A stretch of 64,000 bases of DNA from contig CACYPU010000012.1 of the NCBI GenBank assembly GCA_902776365.1, positions 1 through 64,000 on the forward strand, given 5' to 3'. Source of the stretch: an uncultured Bacteroidota bacterium. Its GTDB lineage: Bacteria; Bacteroidota; Bacteroidia; Bacteroidales; P3. Shown here one piece after another: positions 24,213 through 33,480 of the stretch (positions are counted from its first letter, which is position 1; the number at the start of each line of letters is the position of its first letter). A program made the translations under genes and the position numbers. A model generated the notes under the pieces. The model was not told the origin of the DNA, made no database searches, and was given only the letters and a program-made list of their open reading frames with translations.

Positions 24213-24220
24213 TACTTTTG
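24213..24220 (+). promoter_or_regulatory. Bacteroidetes-type promoter of the TonB-type receptor
   Basis: TACTTTTG with a TTTG -33 element at 24189-24192 and 20 bases between, an excellent match to the Bacteroidetes consensus. A small dyad, CTAGT-TT-ACTAG, lies just downstream of the expected start site (24230-24241). Confidence 0.75.
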
Positions 24221-24303
24221 CAGTGTTCTAGTTTACTAGTACACATGAGTAGAACAAGAATTACAGATTGATAATGAATAAATTAATAAAAAATATAGAA
24301 CTA

Positions 24304-26733
24304 ATGAAACAGATGAAAAAACATGCAGTTGTGCTGATGCTGATGCTTTTTGCCATGTCGGGAGCCGCGATGGCGCAGAGCTTCAAGGTGAAGGGCACCG
24401 TGCTCGATTCCAAGACTGGCGAGGCGTTGCCGTTCGTCAATGTGGGTCTGATGCGTCCGACGGACACCGTCTTCGTCCGCGGTGCCGCCACCGACATGCA
24501 GGGACGCTTCGTCATCGAGGACGTCAAGCTGGGCACCTACCTGATGCAGGCCTCCTGCGTGGGCTTTGAGAGCTACACCCAGGACCTCAATGTCACGAAG
24601 GACATCGCTGACATCAAGATTGAACTCCGCAGCGGCACCTTGCTCGAGACTGTGGAAATCAGCGCCGAGAAGCCTCTCTACGTGATGGACGGCGAGAAGA
24701 ATATGTACAACGCCAGCGAGGATGTCTCCATCCAGACGGGTACCGCCAGCGACGCCCTGCAGAACGCCCCGGGCGTGGAAGTCGACGCCGAGGGCAACAT
24801 CACCCTGCGTGGCGTCTCCAGCGTCGAGATATGGATCAACGACCAGCCCTCGCATATGAACGAGGAGGCCCTGAAGCAGTACATCAAGCAGCTGCCCGCC
24901 AACGCCATCGACCGCATCGAGGTCATCACCAACCCCTCGGCACGCTACAGCACCTCCGGCGGCGTCATCAACATCGTCACCAACCAGACGGTGAAGCGCA
25001 ACGAGCTGCTCTGCGTGGGTCTGCGCGCCACCACCACGCCGGCCATCGCCCCCTGGATTTCCTATGTATGGGCCAACGAGAAGGTGGACTTCAACATCTA
25101 CCTCAGCGGAAACTTTGGTAATCACAACATGGCTTCCGACGGCACCGCCACACTCTTCGACGCCAATGGCGACACCAGCCGCTTCCAGCGTTACGATAAC
25201 GAGAACAAGATGCCCTTCCAAGGCGGCTATGCCGGTTTCAACACCAACTGGAGAATCGACGACCAGACCACCCTCTCGGCCTGGGCCGGTTTCTATCCCT
25301 ACTGGGACCAGAACTCGTTCTACAACAACTATGAATATATCGAGTACCAGCCCGTGCGTACCGACCTCGGTTACCTCGACACCACACTCAATCACGGTTT
25401 CAGTCATGGTGCCTACGCCGGCGCTTGGTTCGAGCACCGCTACGACACCACGGGACGCAAACTCAGCGTCACCTTCAACGGTAACTACTGGTCCAATAGC
25501 GGCTACAGCGACAACACGCGCGACTATCGCTCGGCTTCGCTCACCGACTTCACACGCCACATGACGGGCGAAATGTTCAGCGGAAGCGGCCAGCTTGGAG
25601 TCAACTACACCCTGCCGCTCAAGCACGACATCACCATCGAGGCCGGCGGTGAATTGGGCTTCGCACACAACACCAACGACGAGGACCTCGACAGCCTGCT
25701 CCCCTCGGGCGCTTGGAGTGACATGCTCTACCGTTCGTACAAGTCGTATGGCACCGGCATCGAGCCCAATATCTATGTGACGGCACAGAAACGCTGGGGT
25801 GGCTTCACCGCCAAGTTGGGCCTGCGCTACAACAACACGTTCGAGGGCGGATGGGTGGAGCATCCTTCGATGGGCGACCGCGTCACCCTCGACACCTTCT
25901 TCTCCGGCTTCGTGCCCAGCATCCACTTCAGCTATCAGACCAAGAATTTCGAGAGCTATAGCCTCAGCTATACGCGCCGTTTCTCGCACGAGGGCGACCT
26001 GAGCAAATACATGCTCTTCCGCATGTACGACGACTATAGCTACAGCACCGGCAACCCCAACCTGCTGATGTGCTACACCCACAACCTTGAGGCCGCCTTC
26101 AACAAGTACATCATGGGCTTCGGCAACATCGGCCTCAACGCCTACTTCCGCGCCAACACCGACGAGATTGGCACTATGACCGCTGCTGGCTACGACCCCG
26201 TCATCGGACCCTTCATGGTCAACTACTCCTATCCTGTCAACATCGGCTCCTCCCACACCGAAGGCCTCGAAGCCAACATCACCTACCGTCCCACGGGCTT
26301 CTTCAACGTCCGCTTCAACGCCTCCGTCTTCAACTACGGCTACGACTACGACGGCTTCAAGGACAACAAGTGGAGCTGGAGCGCACGCCTCAATCTCTGG
26401 GCCAAAGTGGCCGGATGGCTCGAGCTCTTCGCCAACGCTCACTACACCTCGCCGCGACTGGGTCTCTACAGCCTCTCCAATGCCAACAAAGGCATCGACT
26501 TCGGTGCCAGTGCCGACTTCTTCGAGCGCCAGCTGAGCGTGAACCTCACGGTCAACGACATCTTGGGTATGGCTGAATTTGGCAGCAACACCACGGCTCC
26601 AGCCTTCCAGACCACCGGAAGCCACCGCTTCGACTCGCGCTTCGTCAGCCTCGGCATCACCTGGCGTATAGGCAAGATGGAGTTGGAGAGCAAAGCCCGC
26701 CAGGGTGCCACGGACAACAATCCGCAGATGTAA
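24304..26733 (+). CDS. TonB-type outer-membrane receptor (CarboxypepD_reg plus OMP_b-brl_2)
   Basis: About 809 residues. A signal peptide (MKKHAVVLMLMLFAMSGAAMAQ) is followed by a CarboxypepD_reg-like domain (FKVKGTVLDSKTGEALPFVNV), a plug-like domain (ALQNAPGVEVDAEGNITLRG) and a long beta-barrel. Several ATG codons precede the signal peptide (24274, 24304, 24313); 24304 is a compromise. This family of outer-membrane beta-barrel proteins is common in Bacteroidetes, and the ligand is usually unknown. There is no SusD-like partner here, so it is not a standard SusCD pair. A strong promoter lies upstream. Confidence 0.85.
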   Translation: MKQMKKHAVVLMLMLFAMSGAAMAQSFKVKGTVLDSKTGEALPFVNVGLMRPTDTVFVRGAATDMQGRFVIEDVKLGTYLMQASCVGFESYTQDLNVTKDIADIKIELRSGTLLETVEISAEKPLYVMDGEKNMYNASEDVSIQTGTASDALQNAPGVEVDAEGNITLRGVSSVEIWINDQPSHMNEEALKQYIKQLPANAIDRIEVITNPSARYSTSGGVINIVTNQTVKRNELLCVGLRATTTPAIAPWISYVWANEKVDFNIYLSGNFGNHNMASDGTATLFDANGDTSRFQRYDNENKMPFQGGYAGFNTNWRIDDQTTLSAWAGFYPYWDQNSFYNNYEYIEYQPVRTDLGYLDTTLNHGFSHGAYAGAWFEHRYDTTGRKLSVTFNGNYWSNSGYSDNTRDYRSASLTDFTRHMTGEMFSGSGQLGVNYTLPLKHDITIEAGGELGFAHNTNDEDLDSLLPSGAWSDMLYRSYKSYGTGIEPNIYVTAQKRWGGFTAKLGLRYNNTFEGGWVEHPSMGDRVTLDTFFSGFVPSIHFSYQTKNFESYSLSYTRRFSHEGDLSKYMLFRMYDDYSYSTGNPNLLMCYTHNLEAAFNKYIMGFGNIGLNAYFRANTDEIGTMTAAGYDPVIGPFMVNYSYPVNIGSSHTEGLEANITYRPTGFFNVRFNASVFNYGYDYDGFKDNKWSWSARLNLWAKVAGWLELFANAHYTSPRLGLYSLSNANKGIDFGASADFFERQLSVNLTVNDILGMAEFGSNTTAPAFQTTGSHRFDSRFVSLGITWRIGKMELESKARQGATDNNPQM

Positions 26734-26807
26734 GGGGCAAGCATACATAGACAGTAGTATAGTTAATAGTATAATTTAATCAATAATAATCAAAAAACAA
26801 TATAATC

Positions 26808-27119
26808 ATGAAACTTGTAACAGTAGAGACACTTCAAGGAATGAATTATGATGAATTGGGTATTGTCACTGGCAGTACTATCCAGAGCAAGAATATGTTT
26901 GCTGATTTCGGTCAGGGATTGAAGAGTATTGTTGGCGGCGAATTGAAAAGCTACACTGGCATGATGGACAAAGCCCGCGAGATGGCTACACAGCGGATGA
27001 TTGCTCAGGCTGAGCAGTTGGGTGCCGACGCCATTATTGGTGTGCGTTTCACCACCAACAGCATCATGGCCCAGGCTGCCGAGGTGCTTGTCTTCGGAAC
27101 GGCAGTGAAATACAAATAA
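26808..27119 (+). CDS. YbjQ/UPF0145 family protein
   Basis: A 103-residue protein of the UPF0145 (YbjQ) family, which forms ring-shaped pentamers of unknown function. The conserved stretch EMATQRMIAQAEQLGADAIIGVRF is present. Length is normal. It is cytoplasmic and lies 74 bases after the receptor gene and before an ABC operon, with no clear own promoter. Confidence 0.88.
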   Translation: MKLVTVETLQGMNYDELGIVTGSTIQSKNMFADFGQGLKSIVGGELKSYTGMMDKAREMATQRMIAQAEQLGADAIIGVRFTTNSIMAQAAEVLVFGTAVKYK

Positions 27120-27165
27120 TTTATATAGTACTAATTACTATAGATTCTTGTAAAATAATATTGTT

Positions 27166-27996
27166 ATGATTGAAATCAAAAATCTAGACTTCAGTTATAA
27201 GCGGACTCAGGTCTTCAGCGATATCAGCCTCACCTTCGAGGAAGGCAATATCTACGGCCTTCTGGGCGAGAACGGCGTGGGCAAGACCACCCTCCTTAAG
27301 CTCATCTGCGGCCTCCAGCGCCCCACCAGCGGCTCCTGCACCGTCGACGGCGTCACCAGCCATCTCCGCCTCCCCTCCATGCTCCAGCGCATCACCTTCC
27401 TCCCCGACGAGATGTCGCTGCCCGCAGGCACCACCCCGCAGCGCTATGTCGACGAGCTCCGCCCCTTCTACCCCAACTTTGCACAGGCCACCTTCCTCCA
27501 CCTCATGCAGGAATTCGAGGTGGAACACGACCGCAAGTTCAAGGAGATGAGCTTCGGCCAGCAGAAGAAGAGCCTCATCGCCGCCGCACTCTCCCTGGGC
27601 ACCGACTATGTGCTCCTCGACGAGCCCACCAACGGTCTCGACATCCCCGGCAAGGCCCAGTTCCGCAGCATCCTCAGCAAGCGCGTCGACGAGCGCTCCA
27701 CCATCATCATCTCCACCCACCAGGTCAAGGATGTCGAGAACCTCATCGACCCCATCGTCATCCTCTCCAACAATGCTGTCCTCCTCGATGCCACGGTGCA
27801 GCGTATCACTGAGAAGCTCTACTTCGAATACGGCGGCGAGAAGCGCGACGACGCCCTATATAGCGAGCTCATGCCCGGCGGCTACCTCAACGTTGCCCCA
27901 AATACTACCGGCGAAGAGAGCCAGATCAACATTGAAGGCCTCTTCAACGCCGTCCTACGCAACAAAAACTTGGTAAAGGAATTATTTAATAAGTAG
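27166..27996 (+). CDS. ABC transporter ATP-binding protein (YtrB-like)
   Basis: A 276-residue ATPase. Walker A is GLLGENGVGKTT (about residues 32-43), the signature motif is degenerate as MSFGQQKKS and Walker B reads YVLLDEPTNGLD. It drives the permease encoded next. Together with a small GntR/YtrA regulator at the end, the set resembles Ytr-type export operons that respond to cell-wall antibiotics. The substrate is not known. Confidence 0.92.
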   Translation: MIEIKNLDFSYKRTQVFSDISLTFEEGNIYGLLGENGVGKTTLLKLICGLQRPTSGSCTVDGVTSHLRLPSMLQRITFLPDEMSLPAGTTPQRYVDELRPFYPNFAQATFLHLMQEFEVEHDRKFKEMSFGQQKKSLIAAALSLGTDYVLLDEPTNGLDIPGKAQFRSILSKRVDERSTIIISTHQVKDVENLIDPIVILSNNAVLLDATVQRITEKLYFEYGGEKRDDALYSELMPGGYLNVAPNTTGEESQINIEGLFNAVLRNKNLVKELFNK

Positions 27997-28030
27997 TCAC
28001 TATCCACTATTCACTACCCACTACCCACTA
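27997..28030. repeat. CCACTAC heptamer array
   Basis: Five CCACTAC/TCACTAT units between the ATPase and permease genes, starting right after the ATPase stop. The same unit occurs inside the alkyltransferase gene at 42016-42040. Confidence 0.8.
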
Positions 28031-28042
28031 AAAAAAAGACCC

Positions 28043-28813
28043 ATGAACAACACTTTCGACTGGAACCGTTTCTGCGAAGTCGTCAAGAAAGACTTCCGCA
28101 ACCTGTGGCCCCTCTATGGCCGCACCATGCTCATCCTCGCCCTGCTGCCCGTGACGATATGGCTGCTCAGGATGGTTTTCCCCGTAGGTCTCCCCATCCC
28201 TCCGGAAATCCGCGTGATTATGATAATGCTGGTATCTGTTTTGGCGGGTTGCACCACAGCCTCGCGCCTCTACCGCACCTGGAACCTCCCCGGCGACGGC
28301 ATCTACTTCGCCATGCTGCCAGCCTCGAAACTGGAAAAATTCCTCAGCGCCTCGTTCTACTCTGTGGTCGTCTGCCCCCTGCTGGTGCTCCTCTGCAGTG
28401 TGCTGGTCGATATCCTTTTCACCCTGTTGCCCTTCGGCGGCTATCATGCTTGGCTGTGGAATGCCGACGGAATCATCGCAGAGAATGACTATACCATAAC
28501 GATAAACCTTATCTTCTTCTTCAATCTCTTGGCCTTGATTCCGCTGTATATGTACCTCTCCTCTTGGTTCAAAAAGCATAAGGCGTTGCGTACCACGCTT
28601 TGGCTGTTTTTGTTCTATATGGTTTCTATCTTGTTTCGTCTTCGGCTATTCAACTCCTCTTCGGTGGTGTCGTGGCTGGAGGACACGGTCGACAATGTCG
28701 GACAGGAATGTGTTGTCAATATCCTGTTGGATATCCAGCTGGCACTGCCCGTGATAGGCTTCTTCCTCTTCGGCTGGCTCACCTGGCGCCGCCTCGACAG
28801 AATGGGCTATTGA
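28043..28813 (+). CDS. ABC transporter permease-like membrane protein
   Basis: A 256-residue membrane protein with about six helices (for example TMLILALLPVTIWLLRMVF, IRVIMIMLVSVLAGC and LIFFFNLLALIPLYMYL). The RTWNLPGDGIYFAMLPASKLEKFL segment is typical of Bacteroidetes ABC-2-like permeases. It sits between the ATPase and the GntR regulator and is most likely the membrane half of that transporter. Confidence 0.8.
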   Translation: MNNTFDWNRFCEVVKKDFRNLWPLYGRTMLILALLPVTIWLLRMVFPVGLPIPPEIRVIMIMLVSVLAGCTTASRLYRTWNLPGDGIYFAMLPASKLEKFLSASFYSVVVCPLLVLLCSVLVDILFTLLPFGGYHAWLWNADGIIAENDYTITINLIFFFNLLALIPLYMYLSSWFKKHKALRTTLWLFLFYMVSILFRLRLFNSSSVVSWLEDTVDNVGQECVVNILLDIQLALPVIGFFLFGWLTWRRLDRMGY

Positions 28814-28814
28814 T

Positions 28815-28902
28815 TGAATGTGCGAACGTGTAAATGTGTGAATGTGTAAATCAAGCTTGCGCAAGCCACTGACACGTTAACGAATTAACGCATTAACACA
28901 TT
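28815..28902. repeat. Palindromic octamer element with GGCTTGCGCA core
   Basis: Left arm of GAATGTGT-like octamers (28815-28849), centre GCTTGCGCAAGC and TGCGCAAGCCACT (28858-28870, complement AGTGGCTTGCGCA), right arm of ACGCATTA/ACACATTA octamers to 28902. It matches the element at 1621-1706 in unit, core and layout. It lies between the permease and the GntR gene, seven bases before the latter. Confidence 0.85.
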
Positions 28903-28908
28903 ATTATT

Positions 28909-29247
28909 ATGGAATTCAGAAAACAGAAACCGATATACCTGCAGATTGCCGACCGGCTGATGGAGCGCGTCCTCGCCGGCGAGCTCAAGGAGGAAGACCG
29001 CGTGCCCTCCGTCCGCGACGTCGCCGAGGCCATGGGCGTCAACCCAAACACGGTGATGCGTACCTTCGAGTTCCTGCAGAGCAATGAGATTATCAACAAC
29101 CGCCGAGGCGTGGGCTACTTCGTCAGCCCCGACGCCAAACAGAAAATCCTCGCCGAACAGCGCCGCGAATTCCTCGAGAACGACCTCCCCCTCATCAAAC
29201 AAAAGATGAAAATCCTGGGCATCGACCCCATGGAACTTATGTCCTAA
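28909..29247 (+). CDS. GntR-family regulator (YtrA type)
   Basis: A 112-residue regulator: winged-helix GntR DNA-binding domain at residues 10-75 (IADRLMERVLAGELKEEDRVPSVRDVAEAMGVNPNTVMRTFEFL) and a short helical tail, as in the YtrA subfamily. These usually repress the ABC operon they are encoded with. Here it is last rather than first, behind a palindromic repeat element, so its expression may be separated from that of the transporter. Confidence 0.92.
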   Translation: MEFRKQKPIYLQIADRLMERVLAGELKEEDRVPSVRDVAEAMGVNPNTVMRTFEFLQSNEIINNRRGVGYFVSPDAKQKILAEQRREFLENDLPLIKQKMKILGIDPMELMS

Positions 29248-29258
29248 CTTCCATTGTT

Positions 29259-29329
29259 TCACCTCTGTTCTACCATTGTTCTCCCATAAAAATGAAAGAA
29301 CAATGAAAGAACAATGAAAGAACAGAGGT
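29259..29329. repeat. 11-base AATGAAAGAAC array with complementary arm
   Basis: Right part: three copies of AATGAAAGAAC ending AGAGG (29290-29329). Left part: CCTCTGTTCT and ATTGTTCT (29262-29282), the complement. The two can form a long stem after the GntR gene. Confidence 0.75.
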
Positions 29330-29358
29330 TGAAATGCCTGAGAATTAGCGAATAGCAA

Positions 29359-29390
29359 AGCCGTCCGCGGGCGAGTGCCTGCGGACGGCT
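29359..29390. terminator. Strong hairpin between convergent genes
   Basis: AGCCGTCCGC and GCGGACGGCT form a 10-base perfect stem with a 12-base loop. It lies between the GntR gene and the convergent lipocalin-like gene and probably stops transcription on either strand. Confidence 0.65.
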
Positions 29391-29415
29391 TCATGTTGTT
29401 GATTCTCAGCGATTA

Positions 29416-30606
29416 TTATCTGAGGCGAGTGAATTCGATGACTCGGGGGAGAAAACCTTCATCGGCATCGGGGCTGGTGTTGGTGATGGTGATGGTGTTG
29501 GTGGAGGGATTGTAGGTGAAGGGGAGGGTTTGAGTCTCGGGTTCACCGGTGTCGGGGTCGGTGGTGGTGGCGGTCATGGTGCCGGAGTGGGAGTTCACGT
29601 TGTAGGTGTAGGTGAAGTTGATGGTTTCGGTGTCGCTTTGGCCCATAGAGGTAATGGTCATGGTCTCTTCCAAGGTGCCAGTGGTGGAGGTGGTGAAGAC
29701 AAGGAGCATAGAGATGGTATAGTTGAATTCCATGTCCTGCTCAGTGATGGTGCCGTTGTAGGTGTAGCCCCAGGAGGTGCCGGTGAGTTCACCGGGGACG
29801 GGGTCGGGATTGGGGTCGTCGCCGCCGCCGTTGACTTTCACCATGTGGATTTCAAAGTTGCCGGTCATCGATTGGCCGTCCATATACATTGTGGTGCCGT
29901 TGAAGGAGCATTCGGTGGCGGTCATGTTGGTGATGGTGAATTCCATGTTGTGGCCGTGCTCGGTGATGGTGATGGTGTTGCCGCTGATGACCCAGGTGAA
30001 GTCATTGTTCTGGGTCTCGCCGTTGTCGCTCAGCACACCGGTGCCGTTGGCGTTGAAGGTGAAGCGGATGGTGCCAATCATCTCAGTCATGTCATTGCCG
30101 TTGAAGACAAAGTTGTCGATTTGCCAGGTGCCGGGGAGGAGCTGGCTGTAGTTGTCGGGCTGGGGGTCGGGGTTGCCGCCGGCCTTGGTAAGGGTGATGG
30201 TCACTTCGCCCGGGATCTGTCCCATGCCGGGGAAGGACATGTTGCTGCTGGTGAAGATTGCAGTGGTGGAGTTGATGCTGGTGATGGTGCAGTTGACGGT
30301 TTCGCCGTTACCGGTGTTCACGGTGAGGACGTTGTTGGCATAGCTCCAGGTGAACTGGTTGTCTCTGCCGTTGACGATGCAGTTGCCGGAGCCGTTGGCG
30401 TTCATGACAATCTGCATCTCGGGAATCATAGCGGTCATGTCATTTCCATTGATCAGGAGGCTGGTGACGTTCCAGGTGCCGACGAGCATGTCTTGGGTGC
30501 TGCCGCCACCGCCGTTGCCGTTGTCATTGTCTTTGTTGCATGAGACGGTGAGGCCCACGCAGGCCATCACGAACATGGCCATCATGATTTTTTTCAGTGT
30601 TTTCAT
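29416..30606 (-). CDS. Lipocalin-like lipoprotein with three repeats
   Basis: A 396-residue lipoprotein (lipobox LTVSC, Cys23) with an Asn/Gly linker and three lipocalin-like units starting near residues 41 (LVGTWNVTSLLINGND), 157 (LPGTWQIDNFVFNGND) and 280 (LTGTSWGYTYNG). The first two are close copies. Lipocalin-like lipoproteins are common on Bacteroidales cell surfaces; the ligand is unknown. The gene is flanked by a hairpin and by an AATTCTT array and appears to stand alone. Confidence 0.8.
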   Translation of the reverse strand: MKTLKKIMMAMFVMACVGLTVSCNKDNDNGNGGGGSTQDMLVGTWNVTSLLINGNDMTAMIPEMQIVMNANGSGNCIVNGRDNQFTWSYANNVLTVNTGNGETVNCTITSINSTTAIFTSSNMSFPGMGQIPGEVTITLTKAGGNPDPQPDNYSQLLPGTWQIDNFVFNGNDMTEMIGTIRFTFNANGTGVLSDNGETQNNDFTWVISGNTITITEHGHNMEFTITNMTATECSFNGTTMYMDGQSMTGNFEIHMVKVNGGGDDPNPDPVPGELTGTSWGYTYNGTITEQDMEFNYTISMLLVFTTSTTGTLEETMTITSMGQSDTETINFTYTYNVNSHSGTMTATTTDPDTGEPETQTLPFTYNPSTNTITITNTSPDADEGFLPRVIEFTRLR

Positions 30607-30682
30607 GGTAATAATGTTTTTAATAATACGTTATTGTTTTTGGGGATAACGATAAACTTTTAAATTTATTGTCCTCCACACT

Positions 30683-30719
30683 AATTTTAAATTCTTAATT
30701 CTTAATTTTTAATTTATTG
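30683..30719. repeat. AATTCTT heptamer array
   Basis: Four to five AATTCTT/AATTTTT units directly at the 3' end of the 30714-32024 gene; the last unit covers its stop codon. Confidence 0.75.
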
Positions 30720-32024
30720 CACTGTGTGTTCCATCGAGGGTGTGGTCTCGTGGTCGATGCCGAAGGGGTCGGGTTCCTCGGTGGCGTCGTCGGTGGTGGC
30801 GGGGGTGCTGTCTTTCTTGTACTCCAGGCCCCGCGGGGGACGACGGCAGTCGCTCATGTTCTGCTGGATTCTATCCACGTCTTCCTCCGTCAGGGACTTG
30901 TTGTTGGAGGCGAAACGTTCGAGCTGGAAGGGGAAGACGTCGGCCATTTCGCCGCTATAGTAGAAGTCGAAGCCGATGCCACCGAAGGTGTAGATGCGGC
31001 CGCCCACCTCGATGTGGCTGCCGCCGGCCTTCGGGTCGGGTTTGGGTTCTGACTGCGAGAAGCCTACGTTGAAGAGGGTGAAGAGCAGGTCGGGACGGTC
31101 GCTGATGTCGTAGCCGGCGCGGCGCCACTGGAGCATGGTCTGGTGGAGGATGCAGCCGGTGTAGATGAAGGAGTAGAGGTGGTTGCGGTAGTCGACGAGG
31201 CGGTTGTAGCGCTCGGTGGTGTGGTCCTTGGTCTCGAAGTCGAGGAGGTGCTCGTAGGCGGGGCCCATGTAGTATTCCGAGTTGGGGTCTTTGAGGTGCT
31301 CCTCGACGGCGCGAGCGGTGAAGTCCTTGATGCCGTTGACGCCGTAGGAGAACTGGCTCTGCACGCTGAGTACCTTGACGGGACCGAGGTAGCGCTTGAA
31401 CATCTCACGCTTGGAGTTGAAGAGGCGTATCTGCTCGCCCACGAGGCATCCGACGATGAGTCGAGGCTCCACGCCGGTGAGGCGTCCGGCCTCGTTGATG
31501 AGGGCGCTGTCGCGCAGGATGGCCTCCTTCAGCGCCGGCCATTCGGGGCCGTCCATCCAGGGGATGACGTTGCCGCGCTGCTGTTGCGGCACCTCGTTGA
31601 GGAGCTTGGTGATGTTGGCGGCCAGGTTGTCGAGGTCTTTGTCTTTCTCCATATAGAGTTTGGCGGCGGCAATCATGCGGTCGACGACGAGGGGGTTGTT
31701 GCTGTGCTGTGCGGCGGAGAGGATGAGGCGTGCGTTGACGGGGTAGTAGCGTGCCAATGCCGCCAGTTCGCCGTAGCGGAGGGCCCATGCCGCATCGATT
31801 TCTTCCTGCGTCATGTTGGCGTGTTTCAGGTCCTCGATTTCGGATACCGACATCAGGGAGCGGTAGTTCTCGTCAATGGCGCCGGCGTTGTTGGTAAGGC
31901 CCAGCTGGAAGATGCCCCAGGCGCCGATGATGCCCAGTCCTGCGAGGGCGAAGAGGAGTTCGACGATGTTCAGTGTTTTGCGCCACCAGGGGCGCTGTTT
32001 GAATTCAATCCAGAGTTTTTTCAT
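30714..32024 (-). CDS. Membrane-anchored protein, possible lysozyme-like fold
   Basis: A 436-residue protein of no recognised family. One membrane helix lies near residues 21-43 (VELLFALAGLGIIGAWGIFQLGL), then a large, presumably periplasmic, domain. The stretch TGVEPRLIVGCLVGEQIRLF followed by SQFSYGVNGIKDF and later SFIYTGCILHQTM...FNVGF resembles the order of motifs in lytic transglycosylases (catalytic Glu after an alpha-helix, then a G(I/L)xx motif, then a YN-like helix). This is inference only. The C-terminal tail is acidic and threonine-rich. It lies 23 bases after nhaD, in the same direction. Confidence 0.65.
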   Translation of the reverse strand: MKKLWIEFKQRPWWRKTLNIVELLFALAGLGIIGAWGIFQLGLTNNAGAIDENYRSLMSVSEIEDLKHANMTQEEIDAAWALRYGELAALARYYPVNARLILSAAQHSNNPLVVDRMIAAAKLYMEKDKDLDNLAANITKLLNEVPQQQRGNVIPWMDGPEWPALKEAILRDSALINEAGRLTGVEPRLIVGCLVGEQIRLFNSKREMFKRYLGPVKVLSVQSQFSYGVNGIKDFTARAVEEHLKDPNSEYYMGPAYEHLLDFETKDHTTERYNRLVDYRNHLYSFIYTGCILHQTMLQWRRAGYDISDRPDLLFTLFNVGFSQSEPKPDPKAGGSHIEVGGRIYTFGGIGFDFYYSGEMADVFPFQLERFASNNKSLTEEDVDRIQQNMSDCRRPPRGLEYKKDSTPATTDDATEEPDPFGIDHETTPSMEHTVQ

Positions 32025-32047
32025 TACTCAGTTAGTTAATCACTCGG

Positions 32048-33442
32048 TTATTTTAGATTATGCAGCCATTCGATAGGTTCGAAAAGTGTGACATCCATCA
32101 GCATGAATACGATGGCACCTGCAATGTAGCCGGCGAGGGCTAGCCAGGAGATTTTCTTGAGGTACCAGATGAAGTCGATTTTCTCCATGCCCATGACAGC
32201 CACACCTGCTGCGGAGCCGATGATGAGGATGCTTCCGCCGGTGCCGGCGCAGTAGGCCAGGAACTCCCAGAAGGCATGGTTTTGGATGAATGGATGGAGG
32301 TCGACAGACTGGGCGGCCAAGACTAGGTCGGGAGTGGCGTGGTCGAGCGGGTACATGCCCATTGTGGCGGCGACCAGAGGCACGTTGTCGACAATGGCCG
32401 ACAGCACACCGATGATGAGGTCGATGAAGAAAAATCCCAGGGGGTCGGTGCCGAAGACGCTGTTGAGGCCGTTGGCGAGGCCGCCCAGGATGCCGGCGAC
32501 TTTGAGGCAGGAGACAGCCATCAGGATGCCGAGGAAGAAGAGAATGGTGGGCACATCGATGTGCTCGAGGGTGGAGACGGCGGTGGGCATCTTCACGCCG
32601 TCGCGGGAATATTTATGGCTGATGATTTCGGTGAGGACCCACAAGACGCCGAGGCCGAAGAGCATGCCCATGTAGGGGGGCAGGTGGGTGATGGTCTTGA
32701 AGATGGGGACAAAGATGAGCGCACCGACGCCTACGAAGAGGATGAATTTGCGCAGGCGCGACGGCATCTCGAAGCCTGAGTCGCTTTCTTCGGGACGTTG
32801 GATTTCGCCTTTCAGCGTGGCTCCCACGATGAGCACGGGAACCACCATGCAGACGAGGCTGGGGATGAGGGTCTTGACGATGATGTTCAATGTGGTGACC
32901 TGACCTTTGATCCAAAGCATGATGGTGGTGACGTCGCCGATGGGGCTCCAGGCACCGCCGGCGTTGGCGGCGAGGATGACCATGCCGGCATAGAGCCAGC
33001 GCTCCTTTTTGTCGGCGATGAGCTTGCGCAGCAGCGCAATCATCACGATGGCGGTGGTCATGTTGTCTAACAGGGCCGAGAGGAAGAAGGTGAGGATAGA
33101 GAGAGTCCACAGCAGCTTCTTCTTGTTGGTGGTCTTGATTTTGTCGGTGATGACGCGGAATCCCTGATAGTCCTCAATCAAGGTGACGATGGTCATGGCG
33201 CCCAGCAGGAAGAACACGATTTCTGCCGTCTCGCCGAGGTTTTCGATGAGGTTGTCCGAGATGAATTTGTGCCACGTGTCGCTGTCCATATCGGGCTGCG
33301 CCACACCATTGCAGAACATGAAGATGGTCCACAACAAGGTGCCTAGCATCAGCGCCGTAGCCGTTTTGTTGATTTTGAAGGGATGCTCCATCGCAATGAA
33401 GAAGTACCCGATAATGAAAATTGCTACTAATGCAACTACCAT
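32048..33442 (-). CDS. nhaD: Na+/H+ antiporter NhaD
   Basis: A 464-residue membrane protein of the NhaD/ArsB (IT) superfamily with about eleven to twelve helices. Diagnostic stretches include FFLGAMTIVTLIEDYQGF, the ALLDNMTTAIVMIALLRKL segment with the conserved DNMT, NAGGAWSPIGDVTTIMLWI and IVDNVPLVAATMGMY. It would exchange Na+ for H+ at the inner membrane for pH and salt balance. No own promoter was found; it follows yidC by about 40 bases. Confidence 0.92.
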   Translation of the reverse strand: MVVALVAIFIIGYFFIAMEHPFKINKTATALMLGTLLWTIFMFCNGVAQPDMDSDTWHKFISDNLIENLGETAEIVFFLLGAMTIVTLIEDYQGFRVITDKIKTTNKKKLLWTLSILTFFLSALLDNMTTAIVMIALLRKLIADKKERWLYAGMVILAANAGGAWSPIGDVTTIMLWIKGQVTTLNIIVKTLIPSLVCMVVPVLIVGATLKGEIQRPEESDSGFEMPSRLRKFILFVGVGALIFVPIFKTITHLPPYMGMLFGLGVLWVLTEIISHKYSRDGVKMPTAVSTLEHIDVPTILFFLGILMAVSCLKVAGILGGLANGLNSVFGTDPLGFFFIDLIIGVLSAIVDNVPLVAATMGMYPLDHATPDLVLAAQSVDLHPFIQNHAFWEFLAYCAGTGGSILIIGSAAGVAVMGMEKIDFIWYLKKISWLALAGYIAGAIVFMLMDVTLFEPIEWLHNLK

Positions 33443-33480
33443 TTGTTTGTTTTTTAGGGTTTATTGTTGTTTGTTATCGT

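Noticed and set aside
24230-24241. Operator dyad CTAGT-TT-ACTAG before the receptor gene
   Set aside because: Only five-base arms; too short to claim a regulator site.
24301-26748. An 815-codon open frame antisense to the TonB-type receptor
   Set aside because: It is an artefact of strong codon bias in a GC-rich gene; its protein is low-complexity Val/Glu/Ala without a fold or start signals. The sense frame is clearly the receptor.
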